Assembly (NCBI GenBank): GCA_018712665.1
Contig: DVGP01000256.1
Span: forward strand, 1 to 6,186
Direction of reading: 5' to 3'
Length of the DNA: 6,186 nt
From: Candidatus Pelethomonas intestinigallinarum
Lineage (GTDB): Bacteria; Bacillota; Clostridia; Oscillospirales; Oscillospiraceae
Under the pieces are notes generated by a model. The model was not told the origin of the DNA. It did not search any database and was given only the letters and a program-made list of their open reading frames with translations. How positions within the stretch are numbered: position 1 is the stretch's first letter; the number at the start of each line of letters is the position of its first letter. The translations under genes and the position numbers were made by a program. This document shows positions 5,952 to 6,186 of this stretch, piece after piece.

Positions 5952-5992
5952 GGGGAGGTCCTGCGGGGCCTCCCCCTTACGTTTCTTTTCTT
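5952..5992 (+). terminator. Rho-independent terminator of the gene cluster
   Basis: GGGGAGG (5952-5958) pairs with CCTCCCC (5969-5975) around a 10-base loop in which CC and GG can pair further. The T-rich tail TTACGTTTCTTTTCTT follows (5977-5992). It lies 31 bases after the RraA-type stop and ends the co-directional unit. Confidence 0.85.
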
Positions 5993-6186
5993 GACGCTTT
6001 TCGCCGTTTTTCTCCAGGAAGCACCGTTTAAGTCCCGTTAAAAAAACGTTAAAGTAATCTTAAGAGAGAGCACACAAAAGGGATGGCAGATGGATACAAG
6101 TCCGATGCAGGCGGCCGTAGAATGGGGACGACCGGGCGCTGGCAGACACTTCCAGCCCCGTTGACCCCGGTACACGGCGTCGGCCG
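5993..6186. other. Post-terminator region without a supported gene
   Basis: Apart from the phased repeats, these 194 bases hold nothing certain. A plus-strand ATG at 6083 opens a frame that stays open to the window edge (34 codons), but AAAAGGG directly abuts it. The ATG at 6090 has that same AAAAGGG at a proper 7-base distance but reaches a stop at 6162 after 24 codons. Neither product is recognised. One could be a short leader peptide or the start of a gene cut by the window. Confidence 0.4.
6025..6068. promoter_or_regulatory. Four 11-bp direct repeats, PhoP/OmpR-type box
   Basis: Units begin exactly 11 bases apart: CGTTTAAGTCC (6025), CGTTAAAAAAA (6036), CGTTAAAGTAA (6047) and TCTTAAGAGAG (6058). 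The shared core is about CGTTAAA; on the minus strand three units read TTAACG, TTAACG and TAAACG. An 11-base period of TTAA-type half-sites is what PhoB/PhoP-class winged-helix response regulators bind, and Firmicute Pho boxes have a TTAACA-like core. The site follows the terminator, so it should serve a gene to the right of the window. No good -10 hexamer is visible downstream. Confidence 0.5.

Noticed and set aside
5991..6019. TTGACG at 5991 as a -35 element
   Set aside because: It lies at the end of the terminator T-tail and no -10-like hexamer occurs 16-18 bases downstream.
1..6186. CRISPR array, tRNA, rRNA, insertion sequence or phage attachment site
   Set aside because: No spaced repeat array, cloverleaf, transposase or integrase motif, or terminal inverted repeats with target duplication were seen.

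Overview
The window looks like chromosomal DNA from a GC-rich Firmicute, most likely a gut Clostridia/Oscillospiraceae-type anaerobe. Coding regions are strongly GC-biased at third codon positions. Intergenic stretches are clearly AT-richer, and every start has a strong AGGAGG-type ribosome binding site. This placement is inferred from style only; no taxonomic marker gene is present.

Layout: 1-341 is a non-coding upstream region, AT-rich up to about 215 and then GC-rich and highly structured. It holds a 9-bp inverted repeat, a terminator-like hairpin and a nested leader fold. 342-1649 encodes a multi-pass carboxylate transporter of the GntP/CitMHS type. 1650-1862 is a 213-bp gap with four hairpins in a row, followed by a short AT-rich stretch that may carry a second promoter. 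1863-3992 encodes a 709-residue HyuA-type (hydantoinase/oxoprolinase A) ATPase. It is followed, with 1- and 4-base overlaps, by a 221-residue HExxH zinc metalloprotease-like protein (3992-4657) and a 186-residue membrane protein with a PH-like tail (4654-5214). After 52 bases comes a 217-residue RraA/HMG-aldolase family protein (5267-5920). A rho-independent terminator at 5952-5992 closes the unit. Beyond it, four 11-bp-phased TTAA repeats (6025-6068) look like a PhoP/OmpR-type box for a gene outside the window.

All five genes point the same way and probably form one catabolic unit. The transporter would import a small organic acid or lactam-like compound, the HyuA protein would activate or open it with ATP, and the RraA-type enzyme would cleave or decarboxylate the resulting 2-oxo acid. 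This pathway is inference. The unusual parts are a HyuA without its usual HyuB partner and with changed residues in its second phosphate motif, and two tightly coupled accessory genes (metalloprotease and membrane/PH protein) that ordinary hydantoin or oxoproline pathways do not contain.
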